DNA of 64,000 bases from Methylobacterium oryzae (GTDB lineage: Bacteria > Pseudomonadota > Alphaproteobacteria > Rhizobiales > Beijerinckiaceae): contig NZ_CP090349.1 in the NCBI RefSeq assembly GCF_021398735.1, positions 4,049,001-4,113,000 of the forward strand, given 5' to 3'. Below the pieces are notes generated by a model that was not told where the DNA came from, did no database searches, and was given only the letters and a program-made list of their open reading frames with translations. Numbering within the stretch: the stretch's first letter is position 1; each line of letters opens with the position of its first letter. Made by a program: the position numbers and the translations under genes. Positions 7,862 through 16,433 of the stretch are shown one piece after another.

Positions 7862-10041
7862 CACGTCACCGTGTAGGCGACCTCGACCGAGCGCGGGCGC
7901 CCGAGCAGCCAGTTGGTCCCGACCCCGTTCACGGCGTTGCCCGAGATCGCGTAGACCTTGTCGAACAGGTTGTAGACCCGCACGGACAGGCGCGAATCCG
8001 CCGTCACCTGATGGTCCAGGACCGCGTTGACGAGGTTGTAGGCGGGGCGCCGCGCTGTGTTGCCGAAGTCGCTGTAGACCTGCCCGACGTTCTGCAGTCC
8101 GACCCGCGCGGTCCAGTCGCGGGTGACGTCCCAGGTCAGCCAGAGATTGGCCACGCGCTCGGGCACGTCGATCGGCTGGTTGCCGGCATACGAGACGGTG
8201 GCGCCGTTCACCGTCTGGTCGAACCGGTCGTACTGCGCGTGGAGGAGCGCGAGGTTGCCGTCGAGCCGCCAGCCCGGCGCGAAGCGCCAGCCGAGCGCCA
8301 GCTCGAAGCCCTGCGAGGACTGGCTCCCCACCTGCGTGGACAGCGTCGGCTGGCCGGGGATCGCCGAGATCAGGTTGTCCTTGACGATCCGGTAGCCCGC
8401 GACGGTCCATTCGAGGGCGCCGTCGAAGGCCAGACCCTTGGCGCCGATCTCGACCTGATCGCCGGTCGCGAGCTTGAAGCCCGCCAGCGACTGCGACAGC
8501 GTGATCAGGCTGTTCACCGGGTCGGTGGCGAAGCTGTACTGGGCGTAGAGCGCGCTGTCCGGCGTCGGGTTGTAGACGAGGCCGAACCGGTAGCCGAGCG
8601 CCCGATAGGTCTTCTCGAACCGCGATCCCGTCTGCAGGTCCTCGCGGTTCAGCGTCGGCACGTCGAGGCGCACGCCGGTGAGGAACGACAGCTTGTCCGA
8701 CAGGATCAGCCGGTCCTCGGCGAAGACCGAGGCCTGGCTCGTCTGTGTCGCGTAGGCCGGGCGCGCCCGGCCGTTCTGCGGGAAGAGGCTCGGATCGTAG
8801 CCGGTGAGCGGCACGCTCGTCGTCTGGTCGAAATAGAAGTTGTTGGTGTGGCGGAAGTCGATGTGATTCACGTCGAAGCCGGCCACGAACTGGTTCGGCA
8901 GCCCGAACAGGCTGCCCCGGAACGTCGCGTCGAGGCGGTCTCCGACCTGCTCCTGACTGTGGTAGATCTCCAGGTATTCGCCCCGGTCCACGAGCCCGGT
9001 GCCGCGGTTGTAGCTGTACTGCTCGACGTCGAGCCAGTGGCGCCGGCTGGTCAGCCGGTAGGCGGTGTTGCGGATCGTGATGTCGGCCGAGGGGGACCAC
9101 TCGGTCTTGAGCTGGGTCCAGTTGTCGGCCCAGGTGATCTTCGCGTCGCGGACGTTGTAGTTGTTGAACCGGATGAGATCCGGGATCCGTCCCTCGACCA
9201 ACGGGGTGCCCCAGTAGCGGGCGGGCTCCTGGTAGCCGAGATCGTGGCTCAGGGTGAAGGCGAGGTCGGCGCTCGGCCGGAACAGCAGGGCGGCGGAGAC
9301 CGCGAGGTTGCGGAAATCGCCCTCCGGCCGCATCCAGCCGTCGGCGCGATTGCCGCTGACGTTGAGGCGGTACGCGAAGGTGTCGCCGTACTCCGCCTGC
9401 CCCAGCGGGCCACCGGAATCGAGGGCGAGCCGCGCGACCCCGTCGGTGCCGATCACCGCGCGGGCGGCGTTGATCGGCACGAAGACCGGCTTCTTGGGCA
9501 CCACGTTGATGACGCCGCCGATGGCGCCGTCGCCGTAGAGCACCGAGGACGGCCCGCGCAGCACCTCGATCCGCTCGACGTTCCACGTGTCGAACGGGAA
9601 GGTCACGGTGTTGGCGCCGACGTAGAAGCGCGTGCCGTCGTAGAGCTGCTGGATCGAGTTCGGGCCGGCGAAGCCGCGGGACGTGAACGCGCCGTTGCCG
9701 TTGCCGGGCGCCGCGATGGTGGTGATGCCGGTCGCGTCCTGGGTCACGGCCTCGGCGATCGTGTCCTGGCCGCGCAGCCGCGCGGTCTCGCCCGACACGA
9801 TGTCGAGGCTGGCCGGCGTCTCCAGCGGCGTCAGGCCGAGGCGGCTCGCGGTCCGGTCGGGGGTGCGCAGGTTGAGGCCATTCGGCGGCAGGCGGCCCGG
9901 GTCGCCGCCCGCGCCCGCGACCGACAGCTCATCCAGCGTGACCGCCTCCTGTGCGGCGGCCGGACTGGCGAGGAGCGCGAGGAGAACGCCGCAGAGCGGG
10001 GCCCGCCCGCCGAGGCAGGAGCGATGGGTCGATGAAGACAT
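7858..10041 (-). CDS. TonB-dependent receptor, siderophore/metallophore type
   Basis: A 727-residue outer-membrane receptor. The signal peptide ends at SPAAAQEA (about residue 31), followed by a TonB-box-like VTLDELSV. The plug carries ETPASLDIVSGETARLRGQD, TSRGFAG and VERIEVLRGPSSVLYGDGAIGGVINVV, the usual siderophore-receptor signature; the barrel ends in a terminal Trp (VAYTVTW). It is followed by the coupled PepSY gene. Upstream lie a metalloregulator-like palindrome (10090-10112) and a cobalamin riboswitch (10340-10512). The plug is of the siderophore type rather than a recognisable BtuB, so the cargo (zinc or cobalt chelate, ferric siderophore or corrinoid) is open. Confidence 0.86.
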   Translation of the reverse strand: MSSSTHRSCLGGRAPLCGVLLALLASPAAAQEAVTLDELSVAGAGGDPGRLPPNGLNLRTPDRTASRLGLTPLETPASLDIVSGETARLRGQDTIAEAVTQDATGITTIAAPGNGNGAFTSRGFAGPNSIQQLYDGTRFYVGANTVTFPFDTWNVERIEVLRGPSSVLYGDGAIGGVINVVPKKPVFVPINAARAVIGTDGVARLALDSGGPLGQAEYGDTFAYRLNVSGNRADGWMRPEGDFRNLAVSAALLFRPSADLAFTLSHDLGYQEPARYWGTPLVEGRIPDLIRFNNYNVRDAKITWADNWTQLKTEWSPSADITIRNTAYRLTSRRHWLDVEQYSYNRGTGLVDRGEYLEIYHSQEQVGDRLDATFRGSLFGLPNQFVAGFDVNHIDFRHTNNFYFDQTTSVPLTGYDPSLFPQNGRARPAYATQTSQASVFAEDRLILSDKLSFLTGVRLDVPTLNREDLQTGSRFEKTYRALGYRFGLVYNPTPDSALYAQYSFATDPVNSLITLSQSLAGFKLATGDQVEIGAKGLAFDGALEWTVAGYRIVKDNLISAIPGQPTLSTQVGSQSSQGFELALGWRFAPGWRLDGNLALLHAQYDRFDQTVNGATVSYAGNQPIDVPERVANLWLTWDVTRDWTARVGLQNVGQVYSDFGNTARRPAYNLVNAVLDHQVTADSRLSVRVYNLFDKVYAISGNAVNGVGTNWLLGRPRSVEVAYTVTW

Positions 10042-10089
10042 GGGGAAAGCGGTCCGTGCACGGCGCGCGCCGGCCCCCGCGTCCTACAG

Positions 10090-10112
10090 GCATTGTAATA
10101 ACATTACAATGC
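10090..10112. promoter_or_regulatory. Perfect palindrome, probable metalloregulator (Zur-like) operator
   Basis: Perfect 10-base arms GCATTGTAAT and ATTACAATGC flank the spacer AAC. Its core TGTAATAACATTACA (10094-10108) matches Zur-like site A at 12 of 15 positions. It is an AT-rich island in very GC-rich DNA and lies 48 bases from the receptor start codon, so binding there would control the receptor/PepSY operon. The identity of the regulator is inferred from the resemblance. Confidence 0.6.
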
Positions 10113-10339
10113 GCGCGCTGTCCGGTAGCCTCTGCCCGTGCGGGCGCGCGACGGCGTCCTGCGACAGGGCTCGAGGGGTTCGGGACGGCGGAGACGGGCA
10201 TGGGGAACGGCGTCGCGGGCGCGCTTGCTGTGGCACGTCACCGCGAACGAGGCCTCGGCGGCCGCCTCCCCTCGGGACTGGCGGCGCCTCGACACCCGCC
10301 AGGACACCCCGCCCGGCGCGTTTCGCGTGTGACCACGGC

Positions 10340-10512
10340 TGACGGCAGGTCTCCTGGCTCGCGGGTCGCCGCCCTCGCACCGTCTTCCCGGGGTGACCCA
10401 GTGACGTGGTGGTGAAGGGCTCGCCGCTTACAGTTGCGGGGGCAGCCGCGGCTTCGGGGCGAACCCCTCACCGCGTTCCCTTTTGATCCCCAAGGGGAAC
10501 CGTCGAACACAG
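10340..10512 (-). ncRNA. Cobalamin (B12) riboswitch
   Basis: On the minus strand all conserved blocks appear in order. AAAAGGGAACGCGGTG lies at 10484-10469, CCCGCAACTGTAAGCGG at 10440-10424, a GTCACTGGG segment follows, and the B12 box GCCAGGAGACCTGCC lies at 10358-10344. The aptamer binds adenosylcobalamin or related forms and usually turns off uptake or synthesis genes. The first gene downstream in this orientation is the TonB receptor starting at 10041, about 300 bases from the B12 box. No clear terminator or ribosome-site sequestering helix was identified in that spacer, so the mode of control is unknown. Confidence 0.92.
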
Positions 10513-10623
10513 CTTGGCCGTAGCGGGGGCGGGCGTCAACCGTGTGTCCGGTTGTTGCCGTGGATCGGCGCGCTGTGCGCCGGTCCGTTGCGGCCTCGCC
10601 GACGACGGGCTAGCCCCTGCGGG

Positions 10624-11091
10624 ATGACGGTCTGGCGGCCCCCTGCGGAGATTCGCGTGAAGGCACTGGGTCTGCCCCGGCGCGGCAACAGCCTGCTCGT
10701 GGCCGAGGTCCGCGCGGATGACGGGCGGCTGAAAGGCGTCCGGCCGCTCGGCGGCAGCGTCGCGTTCGGCGAGCGGGTCGAGGACGCCCTGATCCGGGAG
10801 TTCCGGGAGGAGCTCGGCGTCACCGTCTCGGTGCTCGGCGGCCCCCGCGTCATGGAGAACATCTTCACGCACGAGGGGCAGGTCGGGCACGAGGTGCTGT
10901 TCCTGTTCCCCGTCGCCCTGCCGCCGGGGCGGTTCGACGGGCAGGAGCGCTTCGTGTTCCACGAGGATTCCGGCACCGCCTGCGTGGCGCGGTGGTGCGA
11001 TCTGGACGGGCTCGACGTGCCGGGCGGTCCCGACCTCTTCCCCGCCGGCCTGAAGGCCCGCCTCCGCGACGCGTGGCGCGCGGAGCCCTGA
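10624..11091 (+). CDS. Nudix hydrolase
   Basis: A 155-residue protein with a complete Nudix box at residues 44-66 (G-x5-E-x7-REFREELGV), which binds Mg2+ and cleaves nucleoside diphosphate-linked substrates. The ATG at 10624 gives the normal family length; an in-frame upstream start would run back into the riboswitch region with an Arg-rich leader. The substrate cannot be told from sequence. It stands alone between a regulatory region and the pseudouridine synthase. Confidence 0.88.
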   Translation: MTVWRPPAEIRVKALGLPRRGNSLLVAEVRADDGRLKGVRPLGGSVAFGERVEDALIREFREELGVTVSVLGGPRVMENIFTHEGQVGHEVLFLFPVALPPGRFDGQERFVFHEDSGTACVARWCDLDGLDVPGGPDLFPAGLKARLRDAWRAEP

Positions 11092-11233
11092 CGGACCGGG
11101 CCGGCCCACCGCCTTTGCCGCTCGGCGCGGGCGATGCTACAGCCGGGCAATCCCATCGGTCCGGACGTCCGCGACGCCGCGGCCCATGCGCCCGGACGCT
11201 CCGTCCGACGCGGAGACGGGTGCCGGCGGAAGC

Positions 11234-12634
11234 ATGACGATACGACCTCCCAGAAGCGGCGGGCCGACGGGGCGCAAGCCTCAGGCCGGCAAGTCCAGCG
11301 CCAGCAAGTTCAGGGGCGGCAAGGCCCAGGCCGACGGCCGCGCCCGCACGGGCCCGCGCACCAGCGCCCGCGACGCCGCCGAGCGCGCGGCCCGCAACCG
11401 CGGCGAGGATGCCGGCACCCGCGATCCCTGGGGCGCGCAGGCCGCTGCGGCCCCGACGCCGGCCCGGCCGCCGAAGCCGCGCCGCGACGCCGCCGCACCG
11501 CGCGACGCCGCGGCGGGCAAGCCCGGCGGCCAGCCGCCGGCCAGGCGCTCGGCGGCCCCCTCCCCGGCCCTCGCCTCTGCCCCCGCGCCCGGTCCGACCC
11601 GGCGCGAGCAGCGCGCCGCCGCCTCCGCGACCCTCGCCTCCGGCGTGCAGACCCTGACCGTCGAGCCGGACGAGGCCGGGATGCGGATCGACCGCTTCCT
11701 CACCGCCCGCTTCCCGCTGCTGCCCTTCACCCGCGTGCAGACCATCGTCCGCAAGGGCGAGTTGCGGGTCGACGGCAAGCGCGCCAAGCCGAACGACCGG
11801 CTGGAGCCGGGCATGAGCGTGCGCGTGCCGCCGCTGCGCCTCGACCAGCCCACCGAGCGGCCGCGCAGCGCCGCCCGCGAGCAGGACGACGCCGCCTTCA
11901 TCCGGTCGCTGATCCTCTACGAGGATGCCGACATGATGATCCTCAACAAGCCCTTCGGCCTCGCGGTCCAGGGCGGTTCGGGGACGGTCCGGCACGTGGA
12001 CGGCCTGCTCGCCGCCCTCACGGGTCCGGACGGCCAGAAGCCGCGCCTCGTCCACCGGCTGGACAAGGACACGGCCGGGTGCCTGATCATCGCCAAGACC
12101 CGGCTCGCCGCCGCGACGCTGGCCAAGAGCTTCCGGTCCCGGGCGGCGCGGAAGATCTACTGGGCGCTCACCGCGGGCGTGCCGCGGGTCCGGCAGGGGC
12201 GCGTCTCGACCTACCTCGCCAAGGAGGAGCCCACCGACGCCGATGCGCGGATGCGGGTCGCCAAGCACGGCGACGAGGGCGCGAGCCACGCGCTGACCTA
12301 CTACGCGATGGTCGATCAGGCGGCCCAGAAGCTGTCCTGGCTGTCGTTCAAGCCGGTCACCGGCCGCACGCACCAGCTGCGCGCCCACGCGGCCCATATC
12401 GGCCACCCGATCGTGGGCGACCCGAAATACTTCTCCGTCGAGAACTGGGAGCTGCCGGGCGGCATCCAGAACCGCCTCCACCTGCTCGCCCGGCGGATCG
12501 TCATCCCGCACCCGCGGACCGGCAAGCCGGTCGACGTGAGCGCGCCGCTCCCGCCCCACATGGCGCAGAGCTGGAACCTCCTGGGCTTCGACGCCGCCCG
12601 CTACGACCCGATCGTCGAGGCTCCGGAGGCCTGA
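11234..12634 (+). CDS. RluC/RluD-family 23S rRNA pseudouridine synthase
   Basis: A 466-residue protein. Residues 1-135 are a low-complexity Ala/Pro/Arg/Lys tail, unusual in length for the family and probably disordered. An S4 RNA-binding domain follows (MRIDRFLTARFPLLPFTRVQ), then the catalytic domain with HRLDKDTAG, where Asp277 is the nucleophile, and the VTGRTHQLRAH and GHPIVGDPKY motifs. It converts specific uridines in 23S rRNA to pseudouridine. The ATG at 11234, after GGCGGAAG, is preferred to the one at 11186. The last 34 bases overlap a convergent hydrolase gene. The order synthase, HAD, ATP12 is shared by many alphaproteobacteria. Confidence 0.9.
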   Translation: MTIRPPRSGGPTGRKPQAGKSSASKFRGGKAQADGRARTGPRTSARDAAERAARNRGEDAGTRDPWGAQAAAAPTPARPPKPRRDAAAPRDAAAGKPGGQPPARRSAAPSPALASAPAPGPTRREQRAAASATLASGVQTLTVEPDEAGMRIDRFLTARFPLLPFTRVQTIVRKGELRVDGKRAKPNDRLEPGMSVRVPPLRLDQPTERPRSAAREQDDAAFIRSLILYEDADMMILNKPFGLAVQGGSGTVRHVDGLLAALTGPDGQKPRLVHRLDKDTAGCLIIAKTRLAAATLAKSFRSRAARKIYWALTAGVPRVRQGRVSTYLAKEEPTDADARMRVAKHGDEGASHALTYYAMVDQAAQKLSWLSFKPVTGRTHQLRAHAAHIGHPIVGDPKYFSVENWELPGGIQNRLHLLARRIVIPHPRTGKPVDVSAPLPPHMAQSWNLLGFDAARYDPIVEAPEA

Positions 12635-13314
12635 GCCCGCAGCCAGGGCACGATCGCGTCCGCCAGCGCGTCCGGGGCCTCGAGCGGCAGCATGTGGCCC
12701 GACCCGTCGATCACCCTCAGCGTCGCGCCCGGGATGCCGTCGCGGAGCTCCCGCGCCTCGTCGAGGCTGCGCAGGGCGTCCTGGGCCGCCGCCACGACCA
12801 GGGTCGGGCAGCCGATCGCGCCGAGGCGGTCGCCATCGGATTCGCGCGCCTGCCCGGCCTGGCGCAGGAAGACCTCTCCGCCGAGCCGGTCGCCCATCTG
12901 CCGGATCCGGCTCAGGAGGGCGCCGTCGCCGGCGCGGTCCGGGTGCACCGACTGGAGGATCGCCGACCGGCTGAGGCCCCGGTAGCCCTGCTGGCGGACA
13001 TGGGCGACCGCGGCGGCCTTCCGGCGCGCCTGGGCCGGCATGTCGGCCCGCGACGAGGTGGCGACGAGGACCAGCGCCTCCACCTGGTCCGGCACGAGCC
13101 GGGCGACCGCGCGGGCGACGTAGCCGCCCATGGAGAAGCCCACGAGCCCGAAGCGCGGCGGCGCCTCCGCGGCGACGCGGCGCGCCATGTCGGCGATGGC
13201 GGCGTCCCGCGCGAGGTCGCCGTGCGTGATCGGACCCACCTCGGCGAGGCGCGCGACCACGTCCGACCAGAGGTCGGCATCGGTCATGAAGCCGGGCAGC
13301 AGCACGAGGTTCAT
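12601..13314 (-). CDS. Alpha/beta-fold hydrolase
   Basis: A 237-residue cytosolic hydrolase. The nucleophile elbow GFSMGG (about residues 71-76), an acid in AAAQDAL and the final His in GSGHMLPLE complete a Ser-Asp-His triad; LLPGFMTDADLW near the start forms the oxyanion region. The ATG at 13312-13314 gives a fold beginning directly with strand 1; longer frames upstream are non-coding. The substrate is unknown; it resembles MhpC/BioH-type esterases. Its 3' end overlaps the rRNA synthase gene tail to tail by 34 bases, so the two transcripts would be complementary there. Confidence 0.85.
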   Translation of the reverse strand: MNLVLLPGFMTDADLWSDVVARLAEVGPITHGDLARDAAIADMARRVAAEAPPRFGLVGFSMGGYVARAVARLVPDQVEALVLVATSSRADMPAQARRKAAAVAHVRQQGYRGLSRSAILQSVHPDRAGDGALLSRIRQMGDRLGGEVFLRQAGQARESDGDRLGAIGCPTLVVAAAQDALRSLDEARELRDGIPGATLRVIDGSGHMLPLEAPDALADAIVPWLRAQASGASTIGS

Positions 13315-13515
13315 CGCCGGATCACCCTTCCCGTCCCCCAGATAACCGTCACGCGAGCGCCCGTCAGCGCCCCGGCATCTCCGGTGAAAGTCGGGTGCGG
13401 TCCGGGCGTCCCGCGCGGCGCATGCCTTGGCAACCGGCCGCGCCGCCTCATATGCTGCCCCGCGCCCCGCCGATCCGCCGCGGGGCCTGTTCCCGGCGGT
13501 TCGAGACCCTGACAC

Positions 13516-13896
13516 ATGAAGCTCGCGATGCTGGCCTGCCTCGCCGCCCTGTGCCTCACCGGGCCGATCGCGCATGCCGCGCCGGGCGAGACGACCAGGG
13601 CGGCGCCGACGGCGAACGGCACCCACCCCCCCGAGACGGCGACCCCGCATCCGGCCCCGGCGCCCGCCCCGGGCGCGGCACCCGCGCAGGCCGCCCCGCG
13701 CACCGCCAACAGTGCCCGCGCGGAGCGCCGGCGGCGCTCCTACGCGGCCTGCAACCGCGCCTCACATCAGCGCGGGTTGCGCGGCGGCAAGCGCCGGCGC
13801 TTCCTGATCCGGTGCCGGCTCGGCTACGAGCGGACCCGGATCCCCGGCGGCCAGCCCGCCGCGGCCGCGCCGGCCCAGCCGGGCCGGAAGCCGTGA
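13516..13896 (+). CDS. Small secreted basic protein with a PsiF-like repeat
   Basis: A 126-residue protein. A clear signal peptide (about residues 1-21, ending AHAAPG) is followed by a Pro/Ala-rich linker and one conserved unit near residues 75-105: CNRASHQRGLRGGKRRRFLIRC. Two Cys framing a Gly-Lys/Arg-rich helix is the pattern of PsiF repeats, periplasmic proteins of unknown function found in phosphate-starvation sets of enterobacteria. Unlike typical PsiF there is only one repeat and it is very basic. The start has no strong competitor. Function is not known. Confidence 0.65.
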   Translation: MKLAMLACLAALCLTGPIAHAAPGETTRAAPTANGTHPPETATPHPAPAPAPGAAPAQAAPRTANSARAERRRRSYAACNRASHQRGLRGGKRRRFLIRCRLGYERTRIPGGQPAAAAPAQPGRKP

Positions 13897-13966
13897 CGGG
13901 GACACGCCTCCTTTCACCCGCGCCGGCGGGGCGGCTCGCGGCGCGACTTCCGGCGCGTCGGTCGCG

Positions 13967-14632
13967 ATGAGGCTCGTCGTCTTCGACGTCGACGGCACCC
14001 TCGTCGACAGCCAGCACCTGATCGTGGCGGCCCAGGAGGTGGCGTTCGCGGAGAACGGCCTGCCGGCGCCCGGACGGCGGGAGGCCCTGTCGGTGGTCGG
14101 CCTGTCGCTGCCGCAGGCCTTCCGGCGCCTCGTCGGCGAGGACGGCCCGGTCGCGGAACTCTCGGAGAGCTACAAGCAGGCCTACAACCGCCTGCGGCTC
14201 GACCCCGCCCACGAGGAGCCCCTGTTCCCCGGCATGGCCGACCTGCTGACCCGGCTGCACGGGCGCTCCGACGTGCTGATCGGCCTCGCCACCGGGAAGT
14301 CGCGGCGCGGTGTCGACCGGCTGATCGCGCATTACGGCTGGGCGGACTGGTTCGCCACGACCCAGAGCGCCGACGACGCGCCGTCGAAGCCGGATCCGAC
14401 CATGCTGCAGCAGGCGATCCGCGAGGCCGGCTGCGAGCCCGAGGCCACCGTGATGGTCGGCGACACCACCTTCGACATCGCCATGGGCGTGGCGGCCGGT
14501 GCGACGGCCGTCGGGGTCGCCTGGGGCTACCATCCGCCGGACGCGCTCTACGGGGCCGGGGCCGTGACAGTGGTCCCGAGTGCCGCCGCGCTGGAGGCGC
14601 TGCTCCTCGAGGGGCTCGCGACCGGCTCCTGA
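13967..14632 (+). CDS. HAD-superfamily hydrolase, phosphoglycolate-phosphatase-like
   Basis: A 221-residue enzyme. Motif I DVDGTLVDS (residues 7-15, nucleophile Asp7 and Asp9), a helical cap (about 20-85), motif II LATGKS, motif III in SKPDPTML and motif IV GDTTFDIAMG are all present. This is the subfamily IA layout of phosphoglycolate and beta-phosphoglucomutase-like phosphatases. It lies just before the ATP12 gene (47-base gap) and probably shares its transcript; in alphaproteobacteria this phosphatase often sits between an rRNA pseudouridine synthase and ATP12, as here. The physiological substrate is not evident. Confidence 0.88.
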   Translation: MRLVVFDVDGTLVDSQHLIVAAQEVAFAENGLPAPGRREALSVVGLSLPQAFRRLVGEDGPVAELSESYKQAYNRLRLDPAHEEPLFPGMADLLTRLHGRSDVLIGLATGKSRRGVDRLIAHYGWADWFATTQSADDAPSKPDPTMLQQAIREAGCEPEATVMVGDTTFDIAMGVAAGATAVGVAWGYHPPDALYGAGAVTVVPSAAALEALLLEGLATGS

Positions 14633-14678
14633 TCGCGGGAGGCTCGCGCGCGGGGCCGGAAGCGCCTATCTCGCCTCC

Positions 14679-15470
14679 ATGAGCGATCAGACGACAGACT
14701 GGCTCGGGCAACCGAGCGACGGTGACAGGCCCGACCCGGTCCGGGCCGCCCGCGGCCACGCCAAGCCGGCCCTGCCCCACCGCTTCTACAAGGAAGCCGG
14801 CTTCTCCGAGGATGACGACGGGTTCCGGCTGACCCTGGACGGACGTCCGGCCAACACGCCGGCCCGCAACCCGCTGCGTCTCCCCAGCCGGACCCTGGCC
14901 GAGCGCGTCGCGGCGGAGTGGCAGGCCCAGGACACGGCGATCGACCCCGCGCGGATGCCCCTGACCCGGCTGGCCAACACGGCGATCGACGGCGTCACGC
15001 CCCGCCTCGCCGAGGTCGCGGCGGATCTCTGCGCCTACGCGGGCACCGATCTCGTGGCCTACCGCGCCGGGGATCCGGAGCGCCTCGTGGCGGCCCAGGC
15101 GGAGGCCTGGGATCCGATCCTCGCCTGGGCCCGGGACGCGTTCGGTGCGCGGGTGATCCTGAGCGAGGGCGTCATGCACGTCGCGCAGCCGGCCGACACG
15201 ATCCAGGCGCTCTCCGCGGCGGTGAACGCGGTGACCGACCCGTTCCGGCTGGCGGGCCTGCACACCCTGACGACGCTGACCGGCTCCCTGCTGATCGCCC
15301 TGGCTGTTCTCGAGGGCCGGCTGACACCGGCCGAGGCCTGGGCCGCGGCCCACGTGGACGAGACCTATCAGGCCGCCGTCTGGGGGCGCGACGCCGAGGC
15401 GGAGGCCCGCCTCGAGGCGCGCCGGACGGAGTTCGAGGCGGCCGCCGCGTTCGTCGCGGCCGGCGGCTGA
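14679..15470 (+). CDS. ATP12-family F1-ATPase assembly chaperone
   Basis: A 263-residue protein of the ATP12 family, which in mitochondria binds the alpha subunit of F1 before hexamer assembly and is found among bacteria mainly in alphaproteobacteria. Recognisable features are HRFYKEAGFSEDDDGFRLTLDGRP near residue 30, the RMPLTRLANTAIDGV core helix, and the C-terminal HVDETYQAAVWGRDAEAEARL. The ATG at 14679 is used because upstream codons overlap the HAD gene and code an Arg/Gly leader. It supports the alphaproteobacterial assignment. Confidence 0.9.
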   Translation: MSDQTTDWLGQPSDGDRPDPVRAARGHAKPALPHRFYKEAGFSEDDDGFRLTLDGRPANTPARNPLRLPSRTLAERVAAEWQAQDTAIDPARMPLTRLANTAIDGVTPRLAEVAADLCAYAGTDLVAYRAGDPERLVAAQAEAWDPILAWARDAFGARVILSEGVMHVAQPADTIQALSAAVNAVTDPFRLAGLHTLTTLTGSLLIALAVLEGRLTPAEAWAAAHVDETYQAAVWGRDAEAEARLEARRTEFEAAAAFVAAGG

Positions 15471-15593
15471 GCCCGGGCCGCGGTCCGGCGCGGTCGCGCA
15501 GATGCAATTGCGCAACAATCCCGCATTCGCGGCGCCCGCCCCGCGTCGGCGGCTGACAAAGCGCGAACACTGTTTTAGGGTTCGACGCACATT

Positions 15594-15929
15594 GTGTTCG
15601 AGTCGACGATGCGTTCCGATCAGCCTGTCCGTTGCAGTTTTGAAGGCGAACTGGCCAATCTGATTGCGTCGAAACAGTTTTCCCGCGATCTCGACGGGCG
15701 CTACGCGCTGTTCGACGCCCTCTCGGACCTCGAGCGCCGAGCACAGGGCGCCGGAGCGCCCGATCTGACCTTGCGCAAGATTGCCGAGATCCGGTTCCTG
15801 GCGGGGATCCTGCGCGAGTCGGTGCGCCCGTTCCCGATCGCGCCCCTGCGGACGGTGCTGCGCGTGCGCGAACGGATCGACGCGCGCCGCGCGGTCTCCG
15901 CCGAGGCCGCGGATCTCGACGCGGTCTGA
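15594..15929 (+). CDS. Hypothetical protein, small and helical
   Basis: About 111 residues from GTG 15594, or 106 from ATG 15609; neither start has a clear ribosome site. The product is predicted mostly helical with alternating charge (IASKQFSRDLDGRYALFDALSDLERR), no signal peptide, no membrane segment and no motif that I recognise. The frame has the normal codon pattern of its neighbours, with G or C at almost every third position, so it is probably real. It lies alone between ATP12 and the convergent glutathione peroxidase gene. Confidence 0.6.
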   Translation: MFESTMRSDQPVRCSFEGELANLIASKQFSRDLDGRYALFDALSDLERRAQGAGAPDLTLRKIAEIRFLAGILRESVRPFPIAPLRTVLRVRERIDARRAVSAEAADLDAV

Positions 15930-15941
15930 CGCGGGCGCGGC

Positions 15942-16433
15942 TCAGGCTGGCTCGGCCAGGGCAGCCTGGATCTTAGCCTCCAGGGCCGCGGGCTTCGTCC
16001 CTGGGGCGAACCGGGCGATGACCCGGCCGTCGCGTCCGACCAGGAACTTGGTGAAGTTCCACTTGACCGCCCGCGTGCCGAACAGCCCTGTCCGGGCCCG
16101 GGTGAGATGGGCGTAGAGCGGATCGGCGCCCGACCCGTTCACCGCGACCTTGGCGAGCACCGGGAAGCTCACGTCGTAGCGCAGCGCGCAGAAGCTCGCG
16201 ATCTCGGCGGCGTCGCCCGGCTCCTGCGCGCCGAACTGGTTGCAGGGGAATCCCAGGATCGTCAGGCCCGCATCCCGGTGCCGGCGCCAGAGCGCCTCGA
16301 GCCCCTCGTATTGCGGGGTGAAGCCGCAGCGGGAGGCCGTGTTCACGATGAGCAGCACCTGACCGCGGTGCTGCGCGAGCGGGTACGGCGTTCCGTCGGC
16401 CGCGGAGACGCTGAAATCGTGAACGGTCGTCAT
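15942..16433 (-). CDS. Glutathione peroxidase family protein (Cys type)
   Basis: A 163-residue thiol peroxidase. The active-site Cys36 lies in NTASRCGFTPQY, Gln in FPCNQFGAQEP, and Trp-Asn in VKWNFTKFLV, giving the full catalytic set with Cys in place of selenocysteine. Such bacterial enzymes reduce hydrogen peroxide and lipid hydroperoxides, often using thioredoxin rather than glutathione. There is no signal peptide, so it acts in the cytosol. It is a single gene converging on the small hypothetical gene before it. Confidence 0.92.
   Translation of the reverse strand: MTTVHDFSVSAADGTPYPLAQHRGQVLLIVNTASRCGFTPQYEGLEALWRRHRDAGLTILGFPCNQFGAQEPGDAAEIASFCALRYDVSFPVLAKVAVNGSGADPLYAHLTRARTGLFGTRAVKWNFTKFLVGRDGRVIARFAPGTKPAALEAKIQAALAEPA

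Larger units (their letters stand above)
10042..10623. other. Long intergenic region between the receptor operon and the Nudix gene
   Basis: No convincing gene is present. The region holds the palindromic operator (10090-10112) and the minus-strand cobalamin riboswitch (10340-10512), separated by about 230 bases whose open frames look non-coding (Arg/Pro-rich, no start with a ribosome site). The last 110 bases before the Nudix start show nothing recognisable. Confidence 0.6.

Noticed and set aside
6404..9586. A very long minus-strand open frame (over 1000 codons) covering the PepSY gene and most of the receptor gene
   Set aside because: Its first two thirds are the out-of-frame shadow of the TonB receptor, Arg/Pro/Gly-rich and without any domain. 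Only the PepSY part from 7861 is coding.
10104..10307. Small minus-strand frame (67 codons) between the riboswitch and the palindrome, a possible riboswitch-controlled gene
   Set aside because: The product is Arg/Pro-rich without a membrane helix or His motif as expected for CbtB-like cobalt proteins, and it has no ribosome site.
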